From Microbacterium maritypicum MF109 (GTDB lineage Bacteria; Actinomycetota; Actinomycetes; Actinomycetales; Microbacteriaceae): 49,123 nt of DNA. Location: assembly GCF_000455825.1 (NCBI RefSeq), contig NZ_ATAO01000001.1, forward strand, positions 1-49,123. The letters are read 5' to 3'. The first letter of the stretch is position 1. Each line of letters starts with the position of its first letter. Shown piece after piece: positions 37,968 through 46,366 of the stretch. The position numbers and the translations under genes were made by a program. The notes under the pieces are model-generated. The model searched no databases and was not told the origin of the DNA. It saw only the letters and a list, made by a program, of their open reading frames with translations.

Positions 37968-38684
37968 GTGGGAGAACTGATACTCGCGCTCGTCCCGGTC
38001 GCTCTCGGTGTGGTCCTGAGCCCGCTCGCGATCATGGCGCTCGTCGCCGTTCTCCTCTCGCGCAATGCGCGGATGAACGGCATCACGTACCTGGTCGGGT
38101 GGTTCCTCGGTCTGGGCGGGCTCATGGCCCTGTGCCTCTGGCTGTTCCCCCTGCTCGCGGTGCACGAGCTCGGTGAGCCTCCGCTGTGGGTCCCGATCGT
38201 GCGCGTCCTCCTCGGCTTGTTCCTGATCGGGTCTGCCGTCTGGGTGTACCGAAAGGGGCGCGCACACATCGCACAGATGGCCGCGGCGTCATCACCGCGC
38301 GAAGTCGTCGCCGCATCACCGCAGCTCCCGGGCTGGCTGCATTCCGTGGAGTCCTTTCGGCCCGGGCGGACCCTGCTTCTCGGACTCGGGCTCTTCGTGC
38401 TGAATCCGGTCGATGCCTCGTGCGCTATCCTCGCCGCGCTCGACATCTCGCTGTCGGACGTCGACCGGAGCTCCGGCCTGTGGGTCGCTGTCGTCTTCGT
38501 CGTCATCGGGACGCTCCCCATCGCGCTGCCCGTGCTGTACGTGGTGGTCCGCGGTGCCGACGCCCAGCCGCTCCTCGATCGCGTGCGGACGTGGATAGCC
38601 GGGAACACGCACGTCCTGAACGCCGCGCTGCTCCTGGTCATCGGTGCCCTTCAGCTCGAGAAGGGGATCGCTGCCTTGCTCTGA
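37968..38684 (+). CDS. GAP-family six-helix membrane protein (second copy)
   Basis: A 238-residue GAP-family protein with the same two motifs in diverged form: VALGVVLSPLAIMALVAVLLSRNAR and LFVLNPVDASCAILAAL. Six helices are expected. GTG 37968 has GAAGG upstream. It is the last gene of the AI-2E/SulP/GAP group and converges on the second LAL gene with 13 bp between stops. Divergence from the first copy suggests a distinct role in a two-subunit transporter rather than recent duplication. Confidence 0.83.
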   Translation: MGELILALVPVALGVVLSPLAIMALVAVLLSRNARMNGITYLVGWFLGLGGLMALCLWLFPLLAVHELGEPPLWVPIVRVLLGLFLIGSAVWVYRKGRAHIAQMAAASSPREVVAASPQLPGWLHSVESFRPGRTLLLGLGLFVLNPVDASCAILAALDISLSDVDRSSGLWVAVVFVVIGTLPIALPVLYVVVRGADAQPLLDRVRTWIAGNTHVLNAALLLVIGALQLEKGIAALL

Positions 38685-38697
38685 GCGACGCACCGGT

Positions 38698-41298
38698 TCA
38701 GTCGATACCGAGAGCGAGCGCGGCCGCCGTCACTCCTTCGCGGTCGGAGACGCCGAGCTTCCGATAGATGTTCCGGACGTGGGTCTTCACGGTGTTCGGC
38801 GAGATGAACTCCTGCTGGGCGATCTCTCGCAGCGTCGCATTGCGGCTCAACGCGGAGAGCACGATGCGCTCGCGCCGCGTGAGTTCTTCGTCGATCAGCA
38901 TGCCCGCAGCGGCGAGGCGCTCGCGGACGCAGTCGGCGAAACGCCCGCGGGAACCCGGGGTGGCGCGTGCGGCGAGCAGACGCGCCACCACCGGCCCCGC
39001 GTCGGCGAAACGCCGGACCAGCTCCTCCGGCTCCGCCAGCGCGAGCGCGAAGGCGAGAGACACCTGCGCCTGGTCCGGGTGCCCGGACTGCACGTCGAGG
39101 CAGGCCGCGACCAGCCACGCGTCGACCATCGATGCCGGCAGAAGACACTGCGAGCTTCCCTCCAGGACGGGAGCGAGCGCCTGACGGGCACGCGCGAAGT
39201 CCTGGTCGTGCAGTGCCGCGATCGCCCTGAGCAGGAAGACGTCGCCGGTCGAGCCGATCGCCCGCTCGATCTCGACGATGAAGCGGTCACGGAGCGAGCG
39301 CTCCCCGAGTCGATCGAACGCCCGCACGGCGAATGCGCTCATCATCGCGTACCAGTGCACCGGAAGCGGCATGTCGGCGCGCGGCGCCAGGTTGTCGAGC
39401 AGAGCGGTGGCCGCGGCATGCGCGTCGATCGCGGAGTCGACTCCCAGAAGCGTGATCATTCCGCGGAGACCCCGTGCGATCGAGGGTTCGGCGCCCGATT
39501 CGATGATGCCGGCGGCGACCTTCAGCGTCTCGTCGACGTCGCCGACGAGCATCCTCTCGAAGGGAACCCAATAGCGCCACACTCTGGTGACCTCGTAGAA
39601 CGAATCATCCGGGGTGCCGAGCTCGGCCCAGCGCTGATCGAGGCGCGCACCCGAACGGAGCACCTCGCCCATGCGACCGCGGAAGAACTCAGCGGTGTTC
39701 AGGATGGCTGCCGCCTGCAACTCCGCCGCTGCAGCGCCGGAGGCGATTGCGCGGTCACACGCCAACCGCGCGAATCGACCTGCCCGGTCGAGGTCTCCGA
39801 CATAGAGCTCCGCCATGGCGGCCTGCACGAACACATAGGTGTCCAGTTGCGACTCCCCGGTCACCTCATCGAGCGCGAGCTCCAGCCGGTCGAGAGTTTC
39901 GGTGAGGCCCCCGCGCCGGACGGCGATATGCAGTTCCAGCCCCTTCCGCCACTGACGAACGGCCGCAGACCCCTCATCCCCCGGCCATGGCGGCGAGGAG
40001 TCCAGCAGGGCAGCTGCCGTGGAAGCGTCTCCTCGCGCGAGTCGCGCCGATGCGATCAACAGCTGCACGGAAGGTTCGGCCAGCACCGAATGCGGAAGCT
40101 CCGCTGTCGCGGAGATCACCTCGCAGGCGTGCCCCCTGAGCACGAGCTGCATCCCGCACTGTCGCAGGATCAGGGACATCGACTGCGCGTCGTGACTGCG
40201 CGTCGCGTGAGTGAGCGCGAGCCTGTGCTCCTGCTCCGCGGCGAACCACTCCGCCGTCACCTTCTCGAGGGACTCGACCGCCGCATCTCCGCGCTCCTTC
40301 AACCGGGCGTAGAGGAACTCCCGCAGCAGGGGGTGATAGTGATACCACCCCGGCTCGTCGCGGTTGCGACTGATGAGAACGTTGAGGCGGATGAGTTGCT
40401 CGATCAGACCCGCGGCCGGCGCTCCACCGATGAGCCGCGAGGCCAGTCGGGGAGTGAACGAATCGGGTACCGAGGTGAGCACGAGGAAGTCGCTGAGCTC
40501 GTGGTCGAGGTCGGCGAAGACCTCCTCGGCGAAGTAGTCGGTCACCGTGGGAGAATCGCCGCGCAGCGGGAGCACGGTCGCGAACGAATCGTGGAGCGCG
40601 GCGAGTTCGAGGAGACGCAGCCCGGTCGCCCATCCTTCGGTCCTGCGCAGCACGGACGTGATCTCCCCCTGTGAGAGGCTCACGTCCCGCGCACGGAAGA
40701 ACAACCGCACCTCCGCCGGCGTGAAGGCGAGATCTTTCGCATCGAGTTCGAGGGCGATCCCGGCGATGCGTCGGCGCGCGAGCGGAATCCTGCGGGTTCC
40801 CCGTCCGGAGAGGACGACGTGCCCGTTGCCGGGAACGGCGTTCACGAAAGAAGTCAGCATCTCGGCGAGCCGATCGTCCTCGACGAGGTGGACGTCGTCG
40901 ATGATGACGACGATACGCCGCCCCGCGCCGCGGAGGGAGCGCGCCAGCGCGCGTGCGGTCTCCACCGACCAGCTGCCGGCGACCCGCGCCAGGCTCTCGC
41001 GGAGCCGTTCGTCATCGACGTCTGCCAGTGCGCTCCGCAACGGTTCGAGATCCATGTCGCCACGCTGCAGAGCCCACCACACCACCGCGGTGTCGCCATG
41101 GGCGTCCAGTGCGTGAGCCCAGTGGACGAGCAGTCGCGTCTTCCCGGATCCGGCCGGCGCAGAGAGCACGGTCAACGTCCAGGGTTCATCCATCGCGGCG
41201 GTGAGACGCGCCAGCAGTCGAGGCCGCGCGATATCCCCCGCGACCGTCGAGGCTGCGAAAGCCCGCGACGATTGCGGGTCCTCTTCATCTGATGCCAT
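38698..41298 (-). CDS. LuxR-family LAL regulator (second)
   Basis: An 866-residue ATP-dependent regulator. The Walker A is SAPAGSGKT (46-54), with Walker B-like IVVIIDDVH. A long helical sensor region follows, and the C-terminal HTH is LTRRERIVLSALSRNATLREIAQQEFISPNTVKTHVRNIYRKLGVSDREGV. Similar in layout to the LAL at 29554-32100 but clearly diverged. I chose ATG 41298, with a run of G as ribosome binding site. The 24-codon upstream extension crosses a palindrome and is not LAL-like. With SulP, FUSC, GAP and MscS genes on both sides it probably controls envelope transport; that is inference. Confidence 0.88.
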   Translation of the reverse strand: MASDEEDPQSSRAFAASTVAGDIARPRLLARLTAAMDEPWTLTVLSAPAGSGKTRLLVHWAHALDAHGDTAVVWWALQRGDMDLEPLRSALADVDDERLRESLARVAGSWSVETARALARSLRGAGRRIVVIIDDVHLVEDDRLAEMLTSFVNAVPGNGHVVLSGRGTRRIPLARRRIAGIALELDAKDLAFTPAEVRLFFRARDVSLSQGEITSVLRRTEGWATGLRLLELAALHDSFATVLPLRGDSPTVTDYFAEEVFADLDHELSDFLVLTSVPDSFTPRLASRLIGGAPAAGLIEQLIRLNVLISRNRDEPGWYHYHPLLREFLYARLKERGDAAVESLEKVTAEWFAAEQEHRLALTHATRSHDAQSMSLILRQCGMQLVLRGHACEVISATAELPHSVLAEPSVQLLIASARLARGDASTAAALLDSSPPWPGDEGSAAVRQWRKGLELHIAVRRGGLTETLDRLELALDEVTGESQLDTYVFVQAAMAELYVGDLDRAGRFARLACDRAIASGAAAAELQAAAILNTAEFFRGRMGEVLRSGARLDQRWAELGTPDDSFYEVTRVWRYWVPFERMLVGDVDETLKVAAGIIESGAEPSIARGLRGMITLLGVDSAIDAHAAATALLDNLAPRADMPLPVHWYAMMSAFAVRAFDRLGERSLRDRFIVEIERAIGSTGDVFLLRAIAALHDQDFARARQALAPVLEGSSQCLLPASMVDAWLVAACLDVQSGHPDQAQVSLAFALALAEPEELVRRFADAGPVVARLLAARATPGSRGRFADCVRERLAAAGMLIDEELTRRERIVLSALSRNATLREIAQQEFISPNTVKTHVRNIYRKLGVSDREGVTAAALALGID

Positions 41299-41311
41299 CG
41301 GAACCCCCCCG

Positions 41312-41321
41312 TAACATGTTA
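41312..41321. promoter_or_regulatory. Perfect palindrome upstream of the second LAL gene
   Basis: TAACATGTTA is a 10-bp perfect palindrome 14 bp before the ATG, unusually AT-rich for this sequence. TAACAT could serve as a -10. It is a candidate autoregulatory site. The rest of the 102-bp gap shows nothing firm. Confidence 0.35.
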
Positions 41322-41400
41322 GACGATACTCGACCCTCTCCCACTCGAAGTATCCCACCCCAGAGAACACGGGCTCAAGGAACTTTCGTCTAGCGTGGAA

Positions 41401-42381
41401 TCACGCGGAGGAACGACGCCGAACCCTCGCGAGCAGCGAGACGATCGAGGGCACCACGGCTCCGAAGAAGAGAGCGAGTCCGACCCCGATCAGCGTTTCC
41501 ACGGCGCGCTCGACGAACCGCTCCGCCGGGGGCTCCGGGGACGTCGACATGATGAGCGTCAGAGCGAGGAACGTGGTGAATCCGGGCACGACGTACCAAC
41601 GGCTCTCCTGAATCGCGCACGCCGACCCGATGACCAGTCCCACCACGATCCCCACGACCACGTCCGCCGGGTCGAGCACCGCCACGACCGCCGCCGCCAG
41701 TGCGCCGATCAGAACGGACACCGCACGCCCGATGCTGCGCGCGATGAGCTGCCCCCGCACCGGCCTCATCACCAGGAGCACCGCACCGGTCGCCCAGCCG
41801 ACATGCTCGAGGTCCCACAGGAAGCCCAGCGCCGCGGCAGTGGCCGCACCCGCGCCGAGAAGGATTCCGTAGACCAGCATGGCGCGACCGCGCGGCACCG
41901 GCGGCGGCGGATGGGGCGCTTCGTCGCGTTCCGGCCAGAGCAGCATGAGGATCCACGCATAGATCGAACCGACCACGATGCACGCCGCGAAACCGAGGGT
42001 GACCGGCGACCAGGTGAAGCTCAGCCCGATACCGGTCATCGGCAGCGCCAGGACCAGCAGGAGCTGACCCCCGCGTCCGCGCGTCGCGTTGACGCTCGCC
42101 AGGACCGCGAGCACGAACACCCCGACGACGGCGATGACGGGCGAAGCCGCCAGCACGGACCCGAGCAGCAGTGCCATGGCACTGAGCACCCCGACGACCG
42201 GGATGATCGCTCGACTGCGCCGTTGCGGCGGCATGCCGAAAGCCGCCGCGGGCACGACCCCGATCCCGAAGGCGACCGCCAGCGACAGATCGAACGGGGC
42301 GACCACGATGGCGGGCACGGCGAAGAGCATGCCGAGGCCGAACCGAGACCACCGCCAACTCAGCCCTGCGCGGTCGTCCAT
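41401..42381 (-). CDS. FUSC-family membrane protein
   Basis: A 326-residue polytopic protein of the FUSC/aromatic-acid-exporter type. Two blocks of about five hydrophobic helices each are visible (about 10-135 and 165-310), separated by a Pro-rich loop (HPPPPVPRGR). The second block has VGWATGAVLLVMRPVRGQLIARSIGRAVSVLIGALAAA, the region most conserved in the family. A role in small aromatic or toxic compound export is possible but unproven. ATG 42381 has GAGG 8 nt upstream. Its gene begins 117 bp after the SulP stop on the same strand; in that gap I see no terminator. Confidence 0.8.
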   Translation of the reverse strand: MDDRAGLSWRWSRFGLGMLFAVPAIVVAPFDLSLAVAFGIGVVPAAAFGMPPQRRSRAIIPVVGVLSAMALLLGSVLAASPVIAVVGVFVLAVLASVNATRGRGGQLLLVLALPMTGIGLSFTWSPVTLGFAACIVVGSIYAWILMLLWPERDEAPHPPPPVPRGRAMLVYGILLGAGAATAAALGFLWDLEHVGWATGAVLLVMRPVRGQLIARSIGRAVSVLIGALAAAVVAVLDPADVVVGIVVGLVIGSACAIQESRWYVVPGFTTFLALTLIMSTSPEPPAERFVERAVETLIGVGLALFFGAVVPSIVSLLARVRRRSSA

Positions 42382-42498
42382 CCTGTCCACCTCGGCCCCG
42401 CAACCGCCCGCTCGTCGCTCGACACGACCGCCCCCTCTCGTGGGGCTGCCCGCCGCTCCCACCTGTGGAGCCAGCCTAGGGAGGAGGCCGTCGGTGCG

Positions 42499-44175
42499 TC
42501 AGGGCGCGTCGTCCACTTCACCCTGGTGAAGGCTCTGCATCCCCGCATCGATCGCCGATTCGGCTGCGGTGATGCCTTCTCGCAACGTCCCGTGGACGCG
42601 CCCCGCCGATTCGAGGCCTGCGAACCACGGTGTGCGCTCCGCCACGACCTTGGCCGATGCCGGCACCGCAGCCAGGTGCAGCACGACCCCGAGCTGCGAG
42701 AGCTCGCGGTCGAGATCCTCCAGCGCGTCGAGCACGGTGATCGTCATCACCTCCTGCTGCGTCAACCCGAGCACGAGCGCGCGGACCGGAGCCCCCTGGG
42801 CCGCCACGGTCTCGAGGAGCATCCGCTCGTTCGCCAGGGCGTTCGCAGTGTAGAGACCGCGGTCCAGGCGGATACCCAGCACCCCGCCGTCAGCACCCAC
42901 GATCGTCGCCTTCGGGATGTTGACCTCGCGCAGCACCAGGATCAGCGTCACGACGACGCCGACGGCCACGGCGGGGAGCAGCCCCGCGGTGAGACCGAGC
43001 ACGGCGACGGACGACGCGATCCAGAAGTCGACGCGACTGATGCGTGCCCAGCGCACGAGTTCCGGGATGTTGATGAGCCCCGCCACCGCGACGAACACCA
43101 TCGCGGCCAACGTCGCCTCCGGCAGCAGACTGAGCACCGGGCCGAGGAAGAGGGCGACGAGGACGGCGAGGACCACCGTCACGAGGGTCGCCACCTGCGA
43201 GCGCGCGCCCGCGCTCTGATTGACCGCGCTCTGCGAGAACCCTCCGGCCGCCGGCATCGTTCCGAAGAAGGCCCCGACCGTGTTCGCCGCGCCTGTCGCG
43301 AACAGCTCCTGGTCGCTGTCGATCTGAGGCTCGGTGGCGACGCGAAGGCTTCGGGCGACGGCTGCGGATTCGAGGAAAGCCATCACGGCGATCGCGAGCG
43401 CGCCGGGAACCAGCGCCACCGTCTGTCCGAAGTCCGGGATTCCTGGAACGGGCAGGCCGCTGGGCACCGGAGCGATCAGGTCGACGCCGAGCCGATCGAT
43501 TCCGGCCAGCCCGACCAGGAGGATCCCTCCGACCACGACGACCAGCGTGCCCGGAACCTTCGGAGCGAAGCGCTTGAGCACGAGGATCACCGCGATGGAG
43601 CCTGCGGAGAGGGCGATCGTGGGCCCGTTCGCACTTCCGAAGGCCTGCGCCACCGCGCCGAGCGATGCGAGGAATCCATGACCGGAGAAGTCGTCGCTCT
43701 CGCCCAGCAGCTTCGGCAGCTGTCCGACCGCGACCGTCGCACCGACACCGATCTTCAGGCCGAGGACCGTGGCGCCACTGATGTTCTCCACGAGCGAGCC
43801 GAGCCGGCAGAGCCGGGCGATCAGCAGGATCGCGCCGACCAGCAGGGTCAGCATCATCAACGAACCCATCGCGTCCTCGGCCCCGGCCGCCACGCCCGCC
43901 GTGACCAGGGTCGTCGCCGTCAGCGTGGCGATGGTCGACGTCGTCGAGACGCTCATCGCCCTGCTCCCCCCGAGGAACGCGTACACGAGCATCGGCAGGA
44001 TGCAGGTGTAGAGGCCCACCTGCACGGGCAGGTTCGCGATCGTCGCATAGGCCATCGCCTGTGGGATCACGACGGCACCGGCCGAGAGCCCCGCGATCAC
44101 GTCGCGAAGGATCCAGGATCGTCGGTAGCCCACAACGGTGCCGAGCAGCCACGGGGGTCGTCTCGTCACGGTCAT
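42499..44175 (-). CDS. SulP family anion permease (second)
   Basis: A 558-residue SulP transporter distinct from the one at 35578-37251. The opening is DVIAGLSAGAVVIPQAMAYATIANLPVQVGLYTCILP. The middle has GTMPAAGGFSQSAVNQSAGARSQVATLVT, the typical SulP signature. A C-terminal STAS-like domain (about 425-530) is present, with an added tail. The genuine start is ATG 44175 with GGAGAGG; the longer frame covers the divergent PLDc_N gene. The last codons contain the palindrome TTCACCCTGGTGAA, of which a 13-base copy also lies in its own promoter region. Sulfate, bicarbonate or other anions are possible substrates. Confidence 0.9.
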   Translation of the reverse strand: MTVTRRPPWLLGTVVGYRRSWILRDVIAGLSAGAVVIPQAMAYATIANLPVQVGLYTCILPMLVYAFLGGSRAMSVSTTSTIATLTATTLVTAGVAAGAEDAMGSLMMLTLLVGAILLIARLCRLGSLVENISGATVLGLKIGVGATVAVGQLPKLLGESDDFSGHGFLASLGAVAQAFGSANGPTIALSAGSIAVILVLKRFAPKVPGTLVVVVGGILLVGLAGIDRLGVDLIAPVPSGLPVPGIPDFGQTVALVPGALAIAVMAFLESAAVARSLRVATEPQIDSDQELFATGAANTVGAFFGTMPAAGGFSQSAVNQSAGARSQVATLVTVVLAVLVALFLGPVLSLLPEATLAAMVFVAVAGLINIPELVRWARISRVDFWIASSVAVLGLTAGLLPAVAVGVVVTLILVLREVNIPKATIVGADGGVLGIRLDRGLYTANALANERMLLETVAAQGAPVRALVLGLTQQEVMTITVLDALEDLDRELSQLGVVLHLAAVPASAKVVAERTPWFAGLESAGRVHGTLREGITAAESAIDAGMQSLHQGEVDDAP

Positions 44176-44256
44176 CGGCCTCTCCGTCGTCGGGTCGTCA
44201 GAAGCGTACTGCGGCGGACACCGCGAGGAACACGGGGAAGAGAGTCCCACGCGCGG

Positions 44257-44270
44257 CTCACCCTGGTGAA
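44257..44270. promoter_or_regulatory. Dyad TCACC-CT-GGTGA between SulP and PLDc_N genes
   Basis: CTCACCCTGGTGAA lies in the 186-bp divergent gap 44176-44361, 91 bp before the PLDc_N-SHOCT ATG. The 13-mer TCACCCTGGTGAA recurs at 42518-42530. It resembles half of the gapped motif at the other two stress promoters. Confidence 0.4.
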
Positions 44271-44361
44271 CTCCCGCCGCGGACAGTGCCGCCGGCCCTG
44301 CGCACCGGTAACGTCCGACGAGCCGCCGACTTCGCGCGGAACATCTTTTGAAGGAGTAGTC

Positions 44362-44748
44362 ATGAGTTTTTGGGGATCGTTCTGGGACATCATCTGGTGG
44401 TTCCTGCTGGCGTTCGTCTTCATCTCCTACCTGTTCGCCCTGTTCGCCATCGTCGCCGATCTGTTCCGTGACCGGAAGCTCAACGGCTGGTGGAAGGCGG
44501 TGTGGATCATCTTCCTGATCTTCGTTCCGTTCCTCACGGTGCTCGTGTACCTGATCGCACGGGGATCGGGCATGGCAGAGCGGAGCAATGCGGAGGCCGC
44601 GAGCGCCCGCAGCGCGGCAGATGCCTATATCCAGCAGGTCGCCGGCACGAGTCCGAGTGAGGAGATCGCGAAGGCGAAGGCATTGCTGGACTCCGGGACC
44701 ATCACGGCCGAGGAGTACAACACGATCAAGGCCAAGGTCCTCCGTTAG
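44362..44748 (+). CDS. PLDc_N-SHOCT small membrane protein (second copy)
   Basis: A 128-residue paralogue of the protein at 28690-29076, the same length and near-identical in the membrane part (WWKAVWIIFLIFVPFLTVLVYLIARG), diverging in the linker and SHOCT tail (EEIAKAKALLDSGTITAEEYNTIKAKVL). AAGGAG lies 5 nt before the ATG, a strong site. Unlike the first copy it has no DUF6325 partner and ends in a strong terminator, so it is monocistronic. It is divergent from the second SulP gene. Confidence 0.9.
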   Translation: MSFWGSFWDIIWWFLLAFVFISYLFALFAIVADLFRDRKLNGWWKAVWIIFLIFVPFLTVLVYLIARGSGMAERSNAEAASARSAADAYIQQVAGTSPSEEIAKAKALLDSGTITAEEYNTIKAKVLR

Positions 44749-44755
44749 GACCGAC

Positions 44756-44790
44756 ACAGGGCGTGTCCGCGCACCGCGGGCACGCCCTGT
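44756..44790 (+). terminator. Intrinsic terminator after the PLDc_N-SHOCT gene
   Basis: ACAGGGCGTG (44756-44765) pairs with CACGCCCTGT (44781-44790), with an inner CCGC/GCGG stem, followed by TTCTCC. It separates the stress island from the OhrR promoter. Confidence 0.88.
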
Positions 44791-44805
44791 TCTCCGTCAT
44801 TCAAG

Positions 44806-44834
44806 TTGTGCACAATCGAATTGCATGCAATGAT
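44806..44834 (+). promoter_or_regulatory. ohrR: Two palindromic operators over the OhrR promoter
   Basis: TTGTGCACAA (44806-44815) and ATTGCATGCAAT (44820-44831) are perfect palindromes sharing TTG-N4-CAA, with centres 15 bp apart. TTGTGC could be a -35 and AATGAT (44829-44834) a -10, with a 17-bp spacer, and the ATG follows 6 nt later. Regulator binding would cover the whole promoter, fitting autorepression. Confidence 0.65.
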
Positions 44835-44840
44835 TCATCC

Positions 44841-45305
44841 ATGCCGGTGACCGATGAGATGGTGTGCTTCTCCCTCTACTCCGCGGCTCGCGCCACCACG
44901 CAGGCATATCGGGCACTGCTCGCGCCGTGGGGACTGACGTACCCGCAATACCTGGTGCTCGCCGCGCTCTGGCTCGACGGCGAGCAGACGATCGGCTCGC
45001 TCGGCGAGGTGATGCGCCTGGATTCCGGCACGCTCTCCCCGCTCGTCCGGCGACTCGAGCAGGCAGGACTCGTGGCGCGATCGCGCAGTCGCGAGGATGA
45101 GCGCGTCGTGATCGTGACGCTCACTGAAAAGGGGCGCGAGCTTCGCTCCGAGGTCGCGCCGATCCATTCCAGGATCACCGCGATCTCGGGACTCCACGAC
45201 GACGACCATCGCAGAGCTCTCATCGCCGAGTTGCACGACATCACCGATCGCCTCCAGCAGGCGACCATCGACCTCGGCAGCGCCCGCCCGGGCGACGCCC
45301 GCTGA
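44841..45305 (+). CDS. ohrR: MarR/OhrR-type peroxide-sensing repressor
   Basis: A 154-residue MarR-family regulator. The N-terminus MVCFSLYSAARATTQAYRALLAPWGLTYPQYLVLAALW closely follows OhrR, where the Cys (C9 here) is oxidised by organic hydroperoxides and nearby Tyr residues hold its reduced form. The winged helix includes GEVMRLDSGTLSPLVRRLEQAGLV and RSREDERVVIVTLTEKG. Only one Cys is visible, as in one-Cys OhrR proteins. The usual partner ohr is absent. Instead an MDR oxidoreductase follows after 27 bp, so this OhrR may control that enzyme. The earlier in-frame ATG would include the operators. Confidence 0.88.
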   Translation: MPVTDEMVCFSLYSAARATTQAYRALLAPWGLTYPQYLVLAALWLDGEQTIGSLGEVMRLDSGTLSPLVRRLEQAGLVARSRSREDERVVIVTLTEKGRELRSEVAPIHSRITAISGLHDDDHRRALIAELHDITDRLQQATIDLGSARPGDAR

Positions 45306-45332
45306 CCTCACCCCCGACAGAACGGAGCCGCC

Positions 45333-46310
45333 ATGCGCGCACTCATCCACCCCACGTTCGGCGAGCCGAAGGAGGTCCTCCGCGTCGAGGACCGGCCCGT
45401 TCCGGAGCCCGGCGAGGGACAGGTCCGCCTGCGAGTGGTCCTCTCCCCCATCCACAATCACGATCTCTGGACGGTGCGCGGCACTTACGGCTTCACTCCC
45501 GAACTCCCTGCGGCGTCGGGCACAGAGGCGTTGGGCGTGGTGGATGCGCTCGGCGCCGGCGTCGAGAACCTCGCCGTCGGCCAGCGCGTCGCCACTGGAG
45601 GGACCTTCGGCGCATGGGCCGAGTACATCGTGACGAACGCCGCGGGGCTCATCCCCATCCCGGACGGGCTTCCCGACGAGACGGCCGCCCAGCTCGTGTC
45701 GATGCCGTTCAGCGCGATCACCCTGCTCGATTTCCTCGCGGTGAAGGAGGGCGACTGGATCGTCCAGAACGCCGCGAACGGCGCCGTCGGGCGCATGCTC
45801 GCGCAGCTCGCCTCCGCACGTGGTGTGAACGTGGTCGGCCTCGTGCGTCGGACGGCGGGCATCACGGAACTCCACGAGCAGGGCATCGACCGGATCGTCG
45901 CCACCGATCAGGCCGATTGGAAGGCACAGGTGGAAGCCCTCACCGGCGGTGCCCCCGTCGTCGCCGGTGTCGACTCGGTCGGCGGCGCTTCTGCGGGCCA
46001 GGTGCTCTCGTTGCTCGCCGAGGGAGCAACCCTGGTCGCCTTCGGCGCGATGGACTCGCCCATCATGGAGATCGCGTCCTCCGATGTGATCTTCAAGCAG
46101 GCCACGGTGAAGGGCTTCTGGGGCAGCAAGGTGATCCCCCGTCTGGATGCCGATACGCGCACCGCTCTGTTCGGCGAGCTCTTCCAGCGTCTCGCCGACG
46201 GCAGCCTCACCCTTCCCGTCGCCGGCATCTTCGACGCTGCCGACATCAGCGCGGCCGTGCAGGCGAGCGACACCGCAGGGCGCGTCGGCAAGGTGCTCCT
46301 CCGCTTCTGA
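45333..46310 (+). CDS. MDR-superfamily NAD(P)H oxidoreductase
   Basis: A 325-residue medium-chain dehydrogenase/reductase without zinc ligands, of the quinone-reductase/enoyl-reductase (MECR/Etr1-like) branch. The N-terminal part has SPIHNHDLWTVRGTYGFTPELPAASGTEALG. The Rossmann half has VQNAANGAVGRMLAQLASARGVNVVGLVRR, and the C-terminal part has VKGFWGSKVIPRLDADTR. It probably reduces quinones or alpha,beta-unsaturated carbonyls, useful in detoxifying peroxide products. ACGGAG precedes the ATG. Operon position after OhrR supports an oxidative-stress role; the exact substrate is unknown. Confidence 0.88.
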   Translation: MRALIHPTFGEPKEVLRVEDRPVPEPGEGQVRLRVVLSPIHNHDLWTVRGTYGFTPELPAASGTEALGVVDALGAGVENLAVGQRVATGGTFGAWAEYIVTNAAGLIPIPDGLPDETAAQLVSMPFSAITLLDFLAVKEGDWIVQNAANGAVGRMLAQLASARGVNVVGLVRRTAGITELHEQGIDRIVATDQADWKAQVEALTGGAPVVAGVDSVGGASAGQVLSLLAEGATLVAFGAMDSPIMEIASSDVIFKQATVKGFWGSKVIPRLDADTRTALFGELFQRLADGSLTLPVAGIFDAADISAAVQASDTAGRVGKVLLRF

Positions 46311-46366
46311 GCGCGTGCGCCTCCGAGGAGCTCTCCGATGTCGGTACCCCAAGGCAGAGTGTGCGC

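Noticed and set aside
41395..44361. Very long open frame upstream of the second PLDc_N-SHOCT gene
   Set aside because: Antisense shadow of FUSC and SulP genes, rich in Asp, Arg, His and Glu; the real gene starts at 44362 with AAGGAG.
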